Source: Arthrobacter sp. FW305-BF8
GTDB lineage: Bacteria > Actinomycetota > Actinomycetes > Actinomycetales > Micrococcaceae
Direction of reading: 5' to 3'
Assembly: GCF_021789315.1 (NCBI RefSeq)
Contig: NZ_CP084561.1
Span: forward strand, 1,984,001 to 2,048,000
DNA length: 64,000 nucleotides
The first letter of the stretch is position 1, and every line of letters starts with the position of its first letter. The notes under the pieces were generated by a model that saw nothing but the letters and a program-made list of their open reading frames with translations, did not search any database and had not been told where the DNA came from. This document shows positions 1 to 7,323 of this stretch, piece after piece. A program made the translations under genes and the position numbers.

Positions 1-311
1 GGTACGCCGATTTCTCCACGGTGACCCGAAGCCGCACGGTGCACACGCCACTGGACAGCGCGCAGCTGATCTACGCCGTGGCCATCCAGCTGCTGGAGTC
101 GCTGGGCAGCCGGCCCCTCATGGTCCGGCTAGTGGGTGTCCGTGCGGAGCAGCTCGAAGCGGCCGCCCAGACCTCCCTTCAGCTGAGCCTGGACAGGCGC
201 GACGACAACTGGCGGGCCGCTGAACAGGCACTGGACAAGGTGGCGGAGAAGTTCGGCAGCAAGTCCGTGCTTCCGGCCCGGCTGCTTGAGCCGGGAAGCC
301 GCAACCCCTGA
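1..311 (+). CDS. dinB: DNA polymerase IV (Y-family), C-terminal part
   Basis: Partial gene: only the last ~100 codons are inside the window, read in the frame that begins at base 3. The peptide contains YADFSTVTRSRT, then GVRAEQL, QLSLD and a terminal FGSKSVLPARLLEP, which match the little-finger domain and tail of Y-family polymerase DinB, an error-prone translesion polymerase. In the family, the little finger grips template DNA beside the lesion. The palm with its catalytic acidic residues lies upstream of the window and cannot be checked. It is followed by 317 non-coding bases and the DUF3040 gene. No other assignment fits as well; the main uncertainty is the lack of the catalytic half. 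Confidence 0.85.
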   Translation, partial: YADFSTVTRSRTVHTPLDSAQLIYAVAIQLLESLGSRPLMVRLVGVRAEQLEAAAQTSLQLSLDRRDDNWRAAEQALDKVAEKFGSKSVLPARLLEPGSRNP

Positions 312-628
312 CGTGATTCCGGCGACACCCGCCGGTGCGGGAAACCGCGTTCATGGGCGCGAATCGGTGTCAGGTCAAGGGCCAGCCTCTTTTGCCGCCC
401 GTGAACAGCGTCTTTCAGAACAGCGCCCAACAAACTATCCTTATAGATACAAAGATTTCGAACGTCTGGACATGTGTGGATCACCTGACCCGCCGCGTCA
501 GTATGCTTGAATTCCTGGATCTGCCAAGGCTGGCAGGAACGGGAACCTGGATAGCATGCCGGTCGTTGACGAGGCAGGAACAACCGGTTCCGGCCTGTCT
601 GGACGTTGGCCTACTTAAGGAGGTCGTG
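312..628. other. Intergenic region between dinB and the DUF3040 gene
   Basis: About 317 bases without a convincing gene. There is a weak hairpin (CCCGC-cggt-GCGGG, about 328-341) just after dinB, an AT-richer patch around 430-460 containing TTATAGAT that could be a -10 element, and a TTGACG at 566-571 without a good -10 partner. Imperfect inverted repeats of GGAAC/GTTCC type lie around 535-592. None of these is strong enough to call as a regulatory site. Confidence 0.4.
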
Positions 629-1000
629 ATGCCGCTCTCGGAGCACGAACAGAAGCTGCTCGAGCAACTCGAGAGGCAACTGCATGAGGACGATCCCAAG
701 TTTGCCAATTCCATGGGCTCGGATCCCGGCCGCAGCTGGTCCACCCGGCACATCGTAATTGGCGTACTGGCCACACTGGCCGGGGTGCTGCTCCTCCTGG
801 TAGGGGTCTCCCTCCAGAACATATTCGTAGGGGTCCTCGGGTTCGTCGTCATGGGCGCCGGAGTTTACTTTGCCACGATGCGCAGCGTTGCGGCCGGCAA
901 AGCGAAGGCCGGCGGGCATGGCCGGAAGTCCAAGAGCAAGAGCTCCTTTATGAACAGCCTCGAGGAACGCTGGGATGAAAGGCGCCGCGGGGAGTCCTGA
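629..1000 (+). CDS. DUF3040 domain membrane protein
   Basis: Encodes a 123-residue protein beginning MPLSEHEQKLLEQLERQL, the typical amphipathic N-terminus of the actinobacterial DUF3040 family, followed by two closely spaced hydrophobic segments (about residues 48-67 and 71-88) and a basic, Lys/Ser-rich C-terminus. It should be a small integral membrane protein; function is unknown. The start is set by TAAGGAGG at 615-623, six bases before the ATG; the frame stays open further upstream but without a ribosome site. The gene lies just before mraZ, as is common in actinobacteria, but a long intergenic region and a hairpin separate the two, so it is probably its own unit. Confidence 0.85.
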   Translation: MPLSEHEQKLLEQLERQLHEDDPKFANSMGSDPGRSWSTRHIVIGVLATLAGVLLLLVGVSLQNIFVGVLGFVVMGAGVYFATMRSVAAGKAKAGGHGRKSKSKSSFMNSLEERWDERRRGES

Positions 1001-1008
1001 GCCCAGCG

Positions 1009-1081
1009 CTCCACTTCCCACCACCTCCACTTCGTACCATCCTCCACACCGCACCATCCTCCACATCGCACCACCATCCAC
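1009..1081 (-). repeat. Degenerate 17-base tandem repeat with GTGGAG cores
   Basis: On the minus strand the hexamer GTGGAG (last copy GTGGAT) recurs at + positions 1009, 1025, 1042, 1059 and 1076, so with steps of 16, 17, 17 and 17 bases. The intervening sequence is partly conserved (GATGGTGCG type). The core is the same hexamer as the MraZ boxes ~300 bases downstream, but strand and period differ. Confidence 0.6.
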
Positions 1082-1124
1082 ATTGCGCCACCGGGTCCAG
1101 CTCCGGTTGGGCGCCAATAAGCCA

Positions 1125-1152
1125 GGAATGACCCGCCACGGCGGGTCATTCC
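1125..1152 (+). terminator. Hairpin after the DUF3040 gene
   Basis: GGAATGACCCGCC (1125-1137) pairs perfectly with GGCGGGTCATTCC (1140-1152), leaving a very tight loop; a few Ts follow (GCTTT). It is a probable terminator separating the DUF3040 gene from the dcw cluster. Confidence 0.6.
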
Positions 1153-1341
1153 GCTTTAACCCGGGGAACTGCGCGTGTAACCCGGGGAACCGCACGGGAG
1201 CGGGCGTGCCAAAGCTGAGATCGCTGCGGCGGCAGTAAGGCGAAGCGGCCGAATTTCCCTCCACTTTCCACCCCCAGGCAAAATCCCCGCCATTCCGCGG
1301 AAAATTGTTTGTCTCCGCGGCAGAGAAGTCACCGCGTCGCG

Positions 1342-1373
1342 TTGACTGTGGGGAGAAGTGGAGTAAAGTGGAG
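1342..1373 (+). promoter_or_regulatory. mraZ promoter with three MraZ boxes
   Basis: A -35 TTGACT (1342-1347) and a -10-like TAAAGT (1364-1369) are 16 bases apart. Overlapping them are three direct repeats GTGGGG (1348), GTGGAG (1358) and GTGGAG (1368), exactly 10 bases apart. MraZ is known in Escherichia coli to bind TGGGN-N5 direct repeats with a 10-base period and to repress its own operon. The overlap of boxes and core promoter here suggests the same autorepression. Confidence 0.7.
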
Positions 1374-1437
1374 CGCGTAAGAGGGTAGTGGCAGCGCGGG
1401 GGTTGTTCGGCTTCTGACGGCAGACGGGCGGTGGGAC

Positions 1438-1866
1438 GTGTTCCTTGGGACACACTCGCCGCGTCTTGACGAAAAGGGCAGGATCATTCTTCCCGCCAAG
1501 TTCCGTGAGGAACTTGCCGGCGGACTTGTTCTCACGCGAGGCCAGGAGCGCTGCATCTACGTCTTCAGCGAGCAGGAATTCGCGAGGGTACACGAGCAGA
1601 TCCGGGAGGCTCCGATCTCCAACAAGTCGGCTCGTGACTACATCCGGGTTTTTCTCTCTGGAGCCTCGGACGAGGTACCTGACAAGCAGGGGCGCGTGAC
1701 CATTCCTCCCGCGCTCCGGGAGTATGCAGGGCTCGGCAGGGAGTTGGCCGTAATTGGGGCCGGCACCCGCGCGGAGATCTGGGATGCCCAGGCCTGGAAT
1801 GAGTACCTGGCGGAGAAGGAAACCTCCTTCTCTGAAACTGACAACCCCATCGCCGGCATCCTTTAG
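1438..1866 (+). CDS. mraZ: Transcriptional regulator MraZ
   Basis: A 142-residue protein with two SpoVT-AbrB-type DNA-binding repeats, starting MFLGTHSPRLDEKGRIILPA and repeating the pattern around residues 82-100 (DKQGRVTIPPALREYAGL). MraZ proteins form ring oligomers that bind direct repeats upstream of the dcw cluster and repress it. Length is normal for the family (~143). The start is a GTG at 1438. It is the first gene of the dcw cluster and has candidate boxes in its own promoter at 1348-1373. A 173-base gap separates it from rsmH. Confidence 0.95.
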   Translation: MFLGTHSPRLDEKGRIILPAKFREELAGGLVLTRGQERCIYVFSEQEFARVHEQIREAPISNKSARDYIRVFLSGASDEVPDKQGRVTIPPALREYAGLGRELAVIGAGTRAEIWDAQAWNEYLAEKETSFSETDNPIAGIL

Positions 1867-2039
1867 GCCGGCCCACCCCGTAACCGTTTCTTGGACGAGA
1901 TCTCCAGCCGCCCATCCCTGCCGACGACCTGGCTCACTTCCCCGGAGCCAGGCAGCCAACGGGATAGGCGCGGATGGGGATCTGGCCCAAGAAACCACCC
2001 CCAAGGAACCGTTCCAGGCGCTCAAGGAAGGACGAAGGC

Positions 2040-3038
2040 ATGACAGAACCCGACCAGCCGAAGCCCACGTCCGAACGCCATGTACCGGTCCTGAAGGACC
2101 GGTGCATCAATCTTTTGGCGCCCGGATTCGAGGCGGCACGCCTGCGCGGTGAAACGCCGGTGGCCATTGACGCCACGCTCGGGATGGGTGGGCACTCTGA
2201 AGCCATGCTCCAGCGCTTTCCGGACCTGCACCTCGTGGGCATCGACCGTGACGAAGAAGCGCTGGCACTGGCGGGGGAGCGGCTCAAGCCCTTCGCGGCC
2301 CGCACGGACCTGGTCCACGCTGTTTACGACGAAATCGCCGAGGTGCTGGAGGACCTCGGCATTCCGGAGGTCCACGGCATCCTGATGGACCTCGGGGTCT
2401 CGTCCCTGCAGCTCGACGAGCGCGAACGCGGTTTCGCCTATTCCTTTGACGCACCCCTGGACATGCGGATGGACACCAGCCGCGGCCAGACTGCGGCGGA
2501 CGTCGTAAACAACTACAGCGAAGAGGAACTGGTCAGGATCATCCGCAAGTGGGGTGAGGAAAAGTTCGCGGGGCGCATCGCCAACAGGATCGTTGCCGCC
2601 CGGGCAGCAAAGCCGTTCACCACCACGGGGGAACTCGTCGAGCAGATCAGGGCGGTGGTTCCGGCTGCCGCAGCCAAGTCCGGCGGACATCCGGCTAAGC
2701 GCACCTTCCAGGCCCTGCGCATCGAGGTCAACGAGGAACTCGAGGTCCTCGAGCGTGCTGTTCCGGCGGCGGTGGACGCCACCGCGCTCGGCGGCCGCAT
2801 CGTCGTGATGTCCTACCACTCGCTGGAAGACAAGATCGTCAAGGGCGTTTTCCAAGCCCGCTCCAAATCATCTGCTCCGCTCGGTTTCCCCGTGGAGCTT
2901 GAAGAACACAAGGCCGAACTCAAAACCCTGACCAAAGGCACCGAGGTGCCTACCGCCGTCGAGATCGCAGAGAATTCGCGCGCAGCATCAGCCCGGCTGC
3001 GCGCAGTGGAACGCATCAGAGCCAGGAGAGCAACATGA
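2040..3038 (+). CDS. rsmH: 16S rRNA (cytosine1402-N4)-methyltransferase RsmH
   Basis: A 332-residue SAM-dependent methyltransferase that modifies C1402 in the ribosomal decoding site. Visible features are HVPVL near the N-terminus, the SAM-binding motif DATLGMGGHSEAML, GIDRD, the DLGVSSLQLD motif, and the C-terminal FQALRIEVNEEL and SYHSLEDKIVK signatures. The ATG at 2040 is chosen because AGGAAGGACGAAGG lies directly upstream; the frame stays open for 22 more codons upstream without a good ribosome site. The stop overlaps the ATG of the ftsL-like gene (ATGA at 3035-3038), indicating translational coupling. Confidence 0.95.
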   Translation: MTEPDQPKPTSERHVPVLKDRCINLLAPGFEAARLRGETPVAIDATLGMGGHSEAMLQRFPDLHLVGIDRDEEALALAGERLKPFAARTDLVHAVYDEIAEVLEDLGIPEVHGILMDLGVSSLQLDERERGFAYSFDAPLDMRMDTSRGQTAADVVNNYSEEELVRIIRKWGEEKFAGRIANRIVAARAAKPFTTTGELVEQIRAVVPAAAAKSGGHPAKRTFQALRIEVNEELEVLERAVPAAVDATALGGRIVVMSYHSLEDKIVKGVFQARSKSSAPLGFPVELEEHKAELKTLTKGTEVPTAVEIAENSRAASARLRAVERIRARRAT

Positions 3039-3703
3039 GCACCGCAGCTGCCAGGAACCTCGCCCTTCCGTCCGGCCCGAGCGTCCACGACATAGAGGCC
3101 GGGCTTCCGGGCTCGGCCCGCAAGGCCCGCACCCCCCTGTCCCTGGTCCGGTCCGCACCGCGGAAGCGCCGCGCGCCCTTCGTCGTCCTGTGCTTCGGCA
3201 TGCTGGCGGCCGCGCTGATTGCGGTGCTGGTGCTCAACATCTCTGTTTCCACAGCGCAGTACCAGTTGGTGAAGCTTCGCGCCGAGCAGACGGCGCTCAC
3301 CAAGCAGAACCAGGATCTGACACAGCAGGTGCAAAACTTTGAGGCTCCCCAGAATCTTGCTGCCAAGGCCGCACAATTGGGAATGGTTGCTTCCACCGGC
3401 AAAGGCCAGGTTGATCTTTCCACGCTGACCGTGAGCGGAGATGCCAGGCCGGCGGTCAAGGGAGACTCGGCAGGAGCGGTGATCGCTGCCCCTGCCGTCC
3501 CGGGTCAGCTGAACGTGGTCCCGCCCGCCAGTTCGGGCGAGCCGCTGGAAAGCAGGGCACCGGCTGCCGGTGAAACGGCAGTTGCCGAGCCGGAGGCGGC
3601 CCCGGCCGCTGCGACGCCGGCCAGGCCGGCGGCTGCGGCCAAGCCCGCGGCACTCAACGGCGGCACCATTCCGGCGCCGGAGCAAAGGGCGCCGGGGCAG
3701 TAG
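3035..3703 (+). CDS. ftsL: FtsL-like septum-formation protein
   Basis: A 222-residue single-pass membrane protein: basic cytoplasmic N-terminus (RKRRAPF near residue 49), a transmembrane segment at about residues 50-72, then a heptad-like coiled region (LVKLRAEQTALTKQNQDL) and a long Pro/Ala-rich extracytoplasmic tail. Size, topology and position between rsmH and ftsI identify the FtsL role: a bitopic scaffold joining FtsQ and FtsB-type proteins and activating FtsWI. Sequence conservation in FtsL is low, so the call rests largely on position and topology. The Ala/Pro tail (after ~residue 140) is longer than in the Escherichia coli protein (121 residues in total). Confidence 0.8.
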   Translation: MSTAAARNLALPSGPSVHDIEAGLPGSARKARTPLSLVRSAPRKRRAPFVVLCFGMLAAALIAVLVLNISVSTAQYQLVKLRAEQTALTKQNQDLTQQVQNFEAPQNLAAKAAQLGMVASTGKGQVDLSTLTVSGDARPAVKGDSAGAVIAAPAVPGQLNVVPPASSGEPLESRAPAAGETAVAEPEAAPAAATPARPAAAAKPAALNGGTIPAPEQRAPGQ

Positions 3704-3747
3704 GGCAAGAACAGGCGGCTGGTAGCCCGCATGGCAAGCAGTAGGGG

Positions 3748-5556
3748 ATGAGCGTGGCGCAAGGCAAGAGCAAGGCAAGCAAGAAGAAGGTTGCTAACGC
3801 CACGAAGCGGCTCCGCCTCGGACTGAGCATCATGCTTGCCCTGCTGGTGGTTGTCGGCGGAAAGCTCTTCCTGGTGCAGGGACTGGACGTCGGCGGCATG
3901 GCTGAAGCTGCCCTGGACAACAGGCTGCGCCCCACCGTGCTGCCGGCCGAGCGCGGCAGCATCCTGGACGCCAGCGGAGCAGTGCTGGCGAACAGCGTGA
4001 TCCGCTACAACATCACTGTTGACCAGTCTGTAAACACCAAGACCGAATCCTTCAAGCGCCTGGAAAAGGTAAACGGCAAGGACGAACTCGTCACCGTTTC
4101 CCGGGACCAGGGGATCACCGAGCTTGCCGCCGTCCTCGGCATGGACACCGAGGACGTGCGGAAATCCGTCACCGGGACCAGGACCTACTACATCGTGGCC
4201 AAGGACCTCCGGCCGGACGTCGAAAACCGGGTCTCGGAACTGCAGATCCCGGGCATCTTCTCCGAGGGAACCAGCAAGCGTGTCTACCCGAACGGCTCGG
4301 TGGCCGGCGGCATTGTGGGCTTCCTTGAGAACGGAACCACCGGCCAGGCCGGCCTTGAGCAGACCCAGGACGAAGTACTGCGCGGCACTGCGGGCAAGCG
4401 CGTGTTCGAAATCGGCGCCGACGGCCTCCGCATTCCCGTGGGCATCGATGAACTGACGCCCGCGCAGGACGGCAAGGACGTCAAGCTCACGCTGAACTCC
4501 GACCTCCAGTACTTCGCCCAGCAGGCTATCCAGACCCAGTCGGACAAGCTCAGCGCCGAGTGGGGGGTCATCATCGTCTCGGACGTGAAGACGGGCAATA
4601 TCATCGCCATGGCCGACACCAATACGCCCGATCCCAACGACCCCGGCAAGGTGGCCGCGGAGGACCGTGGCGTCCGCTCCGTAACGGCCGCTTACGAGCC
4701 CGGTTCTGTGGAAAAGATGATCACCGCCGCCGCGGTCATCGAAGAAGGCAAGGCCAAACCGCTGGACACGTTCGTCATCCCGCCGTCCCTGGTGGTGGAC
4801 GGCCAGCAATTCGACGATTCCTTTTCCCATGGGACCGAGAAGCGGACCCTGGCGGGCATCCTGGGCTGGTCCATGAACACGGGCACCGTGATGGCCGGCC
4901 AGCGCCTCAGCAAGGACCAGCGGCACGACTGGCTGCAGAAGTTCGGCATCGGTGAGGCACCGGAGATCGGCCTGCCGGCCGAGGCGAAGGGCATCCTGAC
5001 CCCGGCCGACCAGTGGGACGGCCGCCAGCAGTACACGGTGCTCTTCGGGCAGGGTGTCTCGCAGTCGACACTCCAGACGGTCCGCGCCTACCAGTCCATC
5101 GCCAATGACGGCGTGATGCTGCAGCCGCGGCTCATCGACAGCTACATCAGCCCGGACGGAACCGAGGAAAAGGTGGCGGCCAAGCCGTCCCGCAGGGTGG
5201 TCTCGGAGCAGACGGCGCAGCAGGTGAGGGATATCCTCGAAAGTGCCGTCACCGAGGGCCAGATCAAGGAGGCCGCGATCGACGGCTACCGGGTCGGGGC
5301 CAAGACTGGTACCTCACAATCGCCCTGCGACGACGGGACCGCAGGCTTCTGCGGGTACACCGCCTCGATGGTGGGGATGGCGCCGATGGACGATCCGCGG
5401 TTTATTGTGGAGGTGGTCCTGCAGCGTCCCAAGGGGTCCATTTACGGGATCACCAACGGGCCCGTGTTCCGCTCGGTCATGAGCCAGGCACTGCGGACGT
5501 ACAACGTTCCGCCGTCCAAGGGCACGCCCGTCAGGCTGCCGCAGTTCGCCAAATGA
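3748..5556 (+). CDS. ftsI: Septal peptidoglycan transpeptidase FtsI (PBP3-type)
   Basis: A 602-residue class B penicillin-binding protein. A membrane anchor lies at residues 24-44, followed by the dimerisation/pedestal domain and the transpeptidase domain. All three active-site motifs are present: SVEK (Ser320, Lys323), SMN (375-377) and KTG (519-521). It crosslinks septal peptidoglycan together with FtsW. No C-terminal PASTA domains are seen. It lies 44 bases after the ftsL-like gene. ATG at 3748 is used; a GTG two codons later is a possible alternative. Confidence 0.95.
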   Translation: MSVAQGKSKASKKKVANATKRLRLGLSIMLALLVVVGGKLFLVQGLDVGGMAEAALDNRLRPTVLPAERGSILDASGAVLANSVIRYNITVDQSVNTKTESFKRLEKVNGKDELVTVSRDQGITELAAVLGMDTEDVRKSVTGTRTYYIVAKDLRPDVENRVSELQIPGIFSEGTSKRVYPNGSVAGGIVGFLENGTTGQAGLEQTQDEVLRGTAGKRVFEIGADGLRIPVGIDELTPAQDGKDVKLTLNSDLQYFAQQAIQTQSDKLSAEWGVIIVSDVKTGNIIAMADTNTPDPNDPGKVAAEDRGVRSVTAAYEPGSVEKMITAAAVIEEGKAKPLDTFVIPPSLVVDGQQFDDSFSHGTEKRTLAGILGWSMNTGTVMAGQRLSKDQRHDWLQKFGIGEAPEIGLPAEAKGILTPADQWDGRQQYTVLFGQGVSQSTLQTVRAYQSIANDGVMLQPRLIDSYISPDGTEEKVAAKPSRRVVSEQTAQQVRDILESAVTEGQIKEAAIDGYRVGAKTGTSQSPCDDGTAGFCGYTASMVGMAPMDDPRFIVEVVLQRPKGSIYGITNGPVFRSVMSQALRTYNVPPSKGTPVRLPQFAK

Positions 5557-5655
5557 CGCAGTTCGCTAAGTAACGCCCGCCAAGAAAGACCCGCGGTACA
5601 CCTGAACAACAGTTCTGCCGTGTCCGCTGGTCCGCTAGCACCAACGGAGATCCAG

Positions 5656-7317
5656 TTGTCACAGCACCATGACCCCGGCACTGCCGACGCCCCGGAGGGG
5701 CAGGCATCCAAGAGCGGCTTCCGGCCCACCGCCGTCGCCGCCGTCGAACTGGGTGTCATCGGCCAGTCAGTGGGTGTTCCCGTGCCCCCGGCCTCCGAGT
5801 CTGTTCAGGTCACCGGCATCTCGCTCGACTCCCGCTCCGTGGAACGCGGAGACCTTTATGTTGCCCTGCCGGGAGCGGCGCGGCACGGTGCCGACTTCGC
5901 CGCAACGGCGATCGAGGCCGGCGCGGCTGCAGTTCTAACGGACGACGCCGGCGCGCGGCTTCTGGCCGTCGGCTCGGACCTCGCTGTGCCCGTGCTGGTG
6001 GTGGCGGAGCCCCGCAGCGTGGTGGGCCGCCTGTCCAGGCTGATCTACCGGAGCCAGGACGCAGACCTCCCGGGCCCCTCGGTGTTTGGCGTGACCGGCA
6101 CCAATGGAAAAACCACCACCACGTACTTCATCAATGCCCTGCTGCAGGCGATGGGCAAGAAGACCGGGCTCATCGGCACCATCGAGATCCTGGCCGGCGG
6201 GGACCCGATTCCGAGCCTCCTGACCACCCCGGAATCCACCGATGTCCACGCCCTGCTTGCCCTCATGCGGGAACGCGGCCTTGACGCCGCATCCATGGAG
6301 GTCTCCTCGCACGCGGTGTCCTTCCGCCGCGTGGACGGTGTGGTCTTCGACGTCGTCGGTTTCACCAACCTCACCCAGGATCATCTGGACCTGCACGGCA
6401 CCATGGAGGAGTACTTCCGGACCAAAGCGGAGCTGTTCACCGCCGAACGCGCCCGTGCCGCCGTCGTGACGGTCGACGACGAGTGGGGACGGCGGCTCGC
6501 CGCCCAGACTGAGCTTCCGGTCACCACGCTCGCAACCCTCCAGCCCGGCAGCGGGCCGGCGGCCGGATCAGCAGCCGCTGACTGGACCGTCACCGCCCCC
6601 AAGCCTCGCGGCCTCGGTACGGAATTCACCCTCCGCGGCCGGAACGGCTTGGAACTCCGCGTGCACACGGGCCTGCCCGGCGCGTTCAACGTCTCCAACG
6701 CGGCGCTGGCCCTGACGATGGTGCTCGCCGGCGGTGCAGACCCTGCCGAAGTGCAGGCGGCACTCGATGCCCGGGATCCGTTCACCGTCGCGGTGCCCGG
6801 CCGCATGCAGCTGGTCTCCGCCCGGCCGGCCGCCGTCGTCGACTTCGCGCACAACACGGATGCACTGGCACGCGCCCTGGAGGCCGTCCGGTCCGCGGAG
6901 CCCGCGTCTAGGGTGATCGTGGTTTTCGGCGCCACCGGCCAGCGCGACCAGGGCAAGCGCCCGTCCATGGGCGCGACCGCAGCCCGGCTCGCCGACGTCG
7001 TGATCGTCAGCGACGACGACCCCCACGATGAGGACGCCGCGGCCATCCGCGCCGAAGTGCTGGTCGGTGCGACAGACGCCAAGGAAGCCGAGCGGCTTGA
7101 CTGCAAAATCATGGAAGTTTTCCCCCGCGATGCTGCCATCCGTGAAGCAGTCAACCTGGCCGCTCCGGAGGACACCATCCTGGTCGCCGGGCGCGGGCAC
7201 GAAGTGTGGCAGGAGGTCAAGGGAGTGAACCTTGCCCTCGACGACAGGGTGGAACTACGGAACGCCTTGACGGCACGAGGATTCACCGTTCTCCAAGACG
7301 ACGGGATAGAGTCCTAG
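5656..7317 (+). CDS. murE: UDP-MurNAc-tripeptide ligase MurE, probably L-lysine-adding
   Basis: A Mur ligase of ~553 residues adding the third residue of the peptidoglycan stem peptide. The ATP-binding loop GTNGKTT is at residues 148-154, and the N-terminal SLDSRSVERGDLYVALPG binds UDP-MurNAc-L-Ala-D-Glu. At the substrate-selecting motif, which reads DNPR in diaminopimelate-adding enzymes, this protein has DDPH (454-457). This suits the L-Lys peptidoglycan of Arthrobacter relatives (inference). I chose the TTG at 5656 because GGAG (5646-5649) lies six bases upstream; an in-frame GTG at 5620 would add 12 residues but has no ribosome site. murF follows after six bases. Confidence 0.93.
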   Translation: MSQHHDPGTADAPEGQASKSGFRPTAVAAVELGVIGQSVGVPVPPASESVQVTGISLDSRSVERGDLYVALPGAARHGADFAATAIEAGAAAVLTDDAGARLLAVGSDLAVPVLVVAEPRSVVGRLSRLIYRSQDADLPGPSVFGVTGTNGKTTTTYFINALLQAMGKKTGLIGTIEILAGGDPIPSLLTTPESTDVHALLALMRERGLDAASMEVSSHAVSFRRVDGVVFDVVGFTNLTQDHLDLHGTMEEYFRTKAELFTAERARAAVVTVDDEWGRRLAAQTELPVTTLATLQPGSGPAAGSAAADWTVTAPKPRGLGTEFTLRGRNGLELRVHTGLPGAFNVSNAALALTMVLAGGADPAEVQAALDARDPFTVAVPGRMQLVSARPAAVVDFAHNTDALARALEAVRSAEPASRVIVVFGATGQRDQGKRPSMGATAARLADVVIVSDDDPHDEDAAAIRAEVLVGATDAKEAERLDCKIMEVFPRDAAIREAVNLAAPEDTILVAGRGHEVWQEVKGVNLALDDRVELRNALTARGFTVLQDDGIES

Positions 7318-7323
7318 ACCGAC

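Larger units (their letters stand above)
1001..1437. other. Intergenic region upstream of mraZ
   Basis: About 437 non-coding bases. It holds a degenerate 17-base tandem repeat (1009-1081), a strong hairpin (1125-1152), and, nearest the gene, the mraZ promoter with three MraZ-type boxes (1342-1373). The stretch between (about 1153-1320) shows nothing I can name; a CCTCCACTTTCCACCCC run near 1258 is a further minus-strand copy of the GTGGAG-like motif. Confidence 0.6.

Noticed and set aside
817..826. LexA/SOS-box-like GAACATATTC
   Set aside because: It lies inside the DUF3040 coding region, matches only part of the actinobacterial consensus, and no SOS promoter is nearby (dinB starts upstream of the window).
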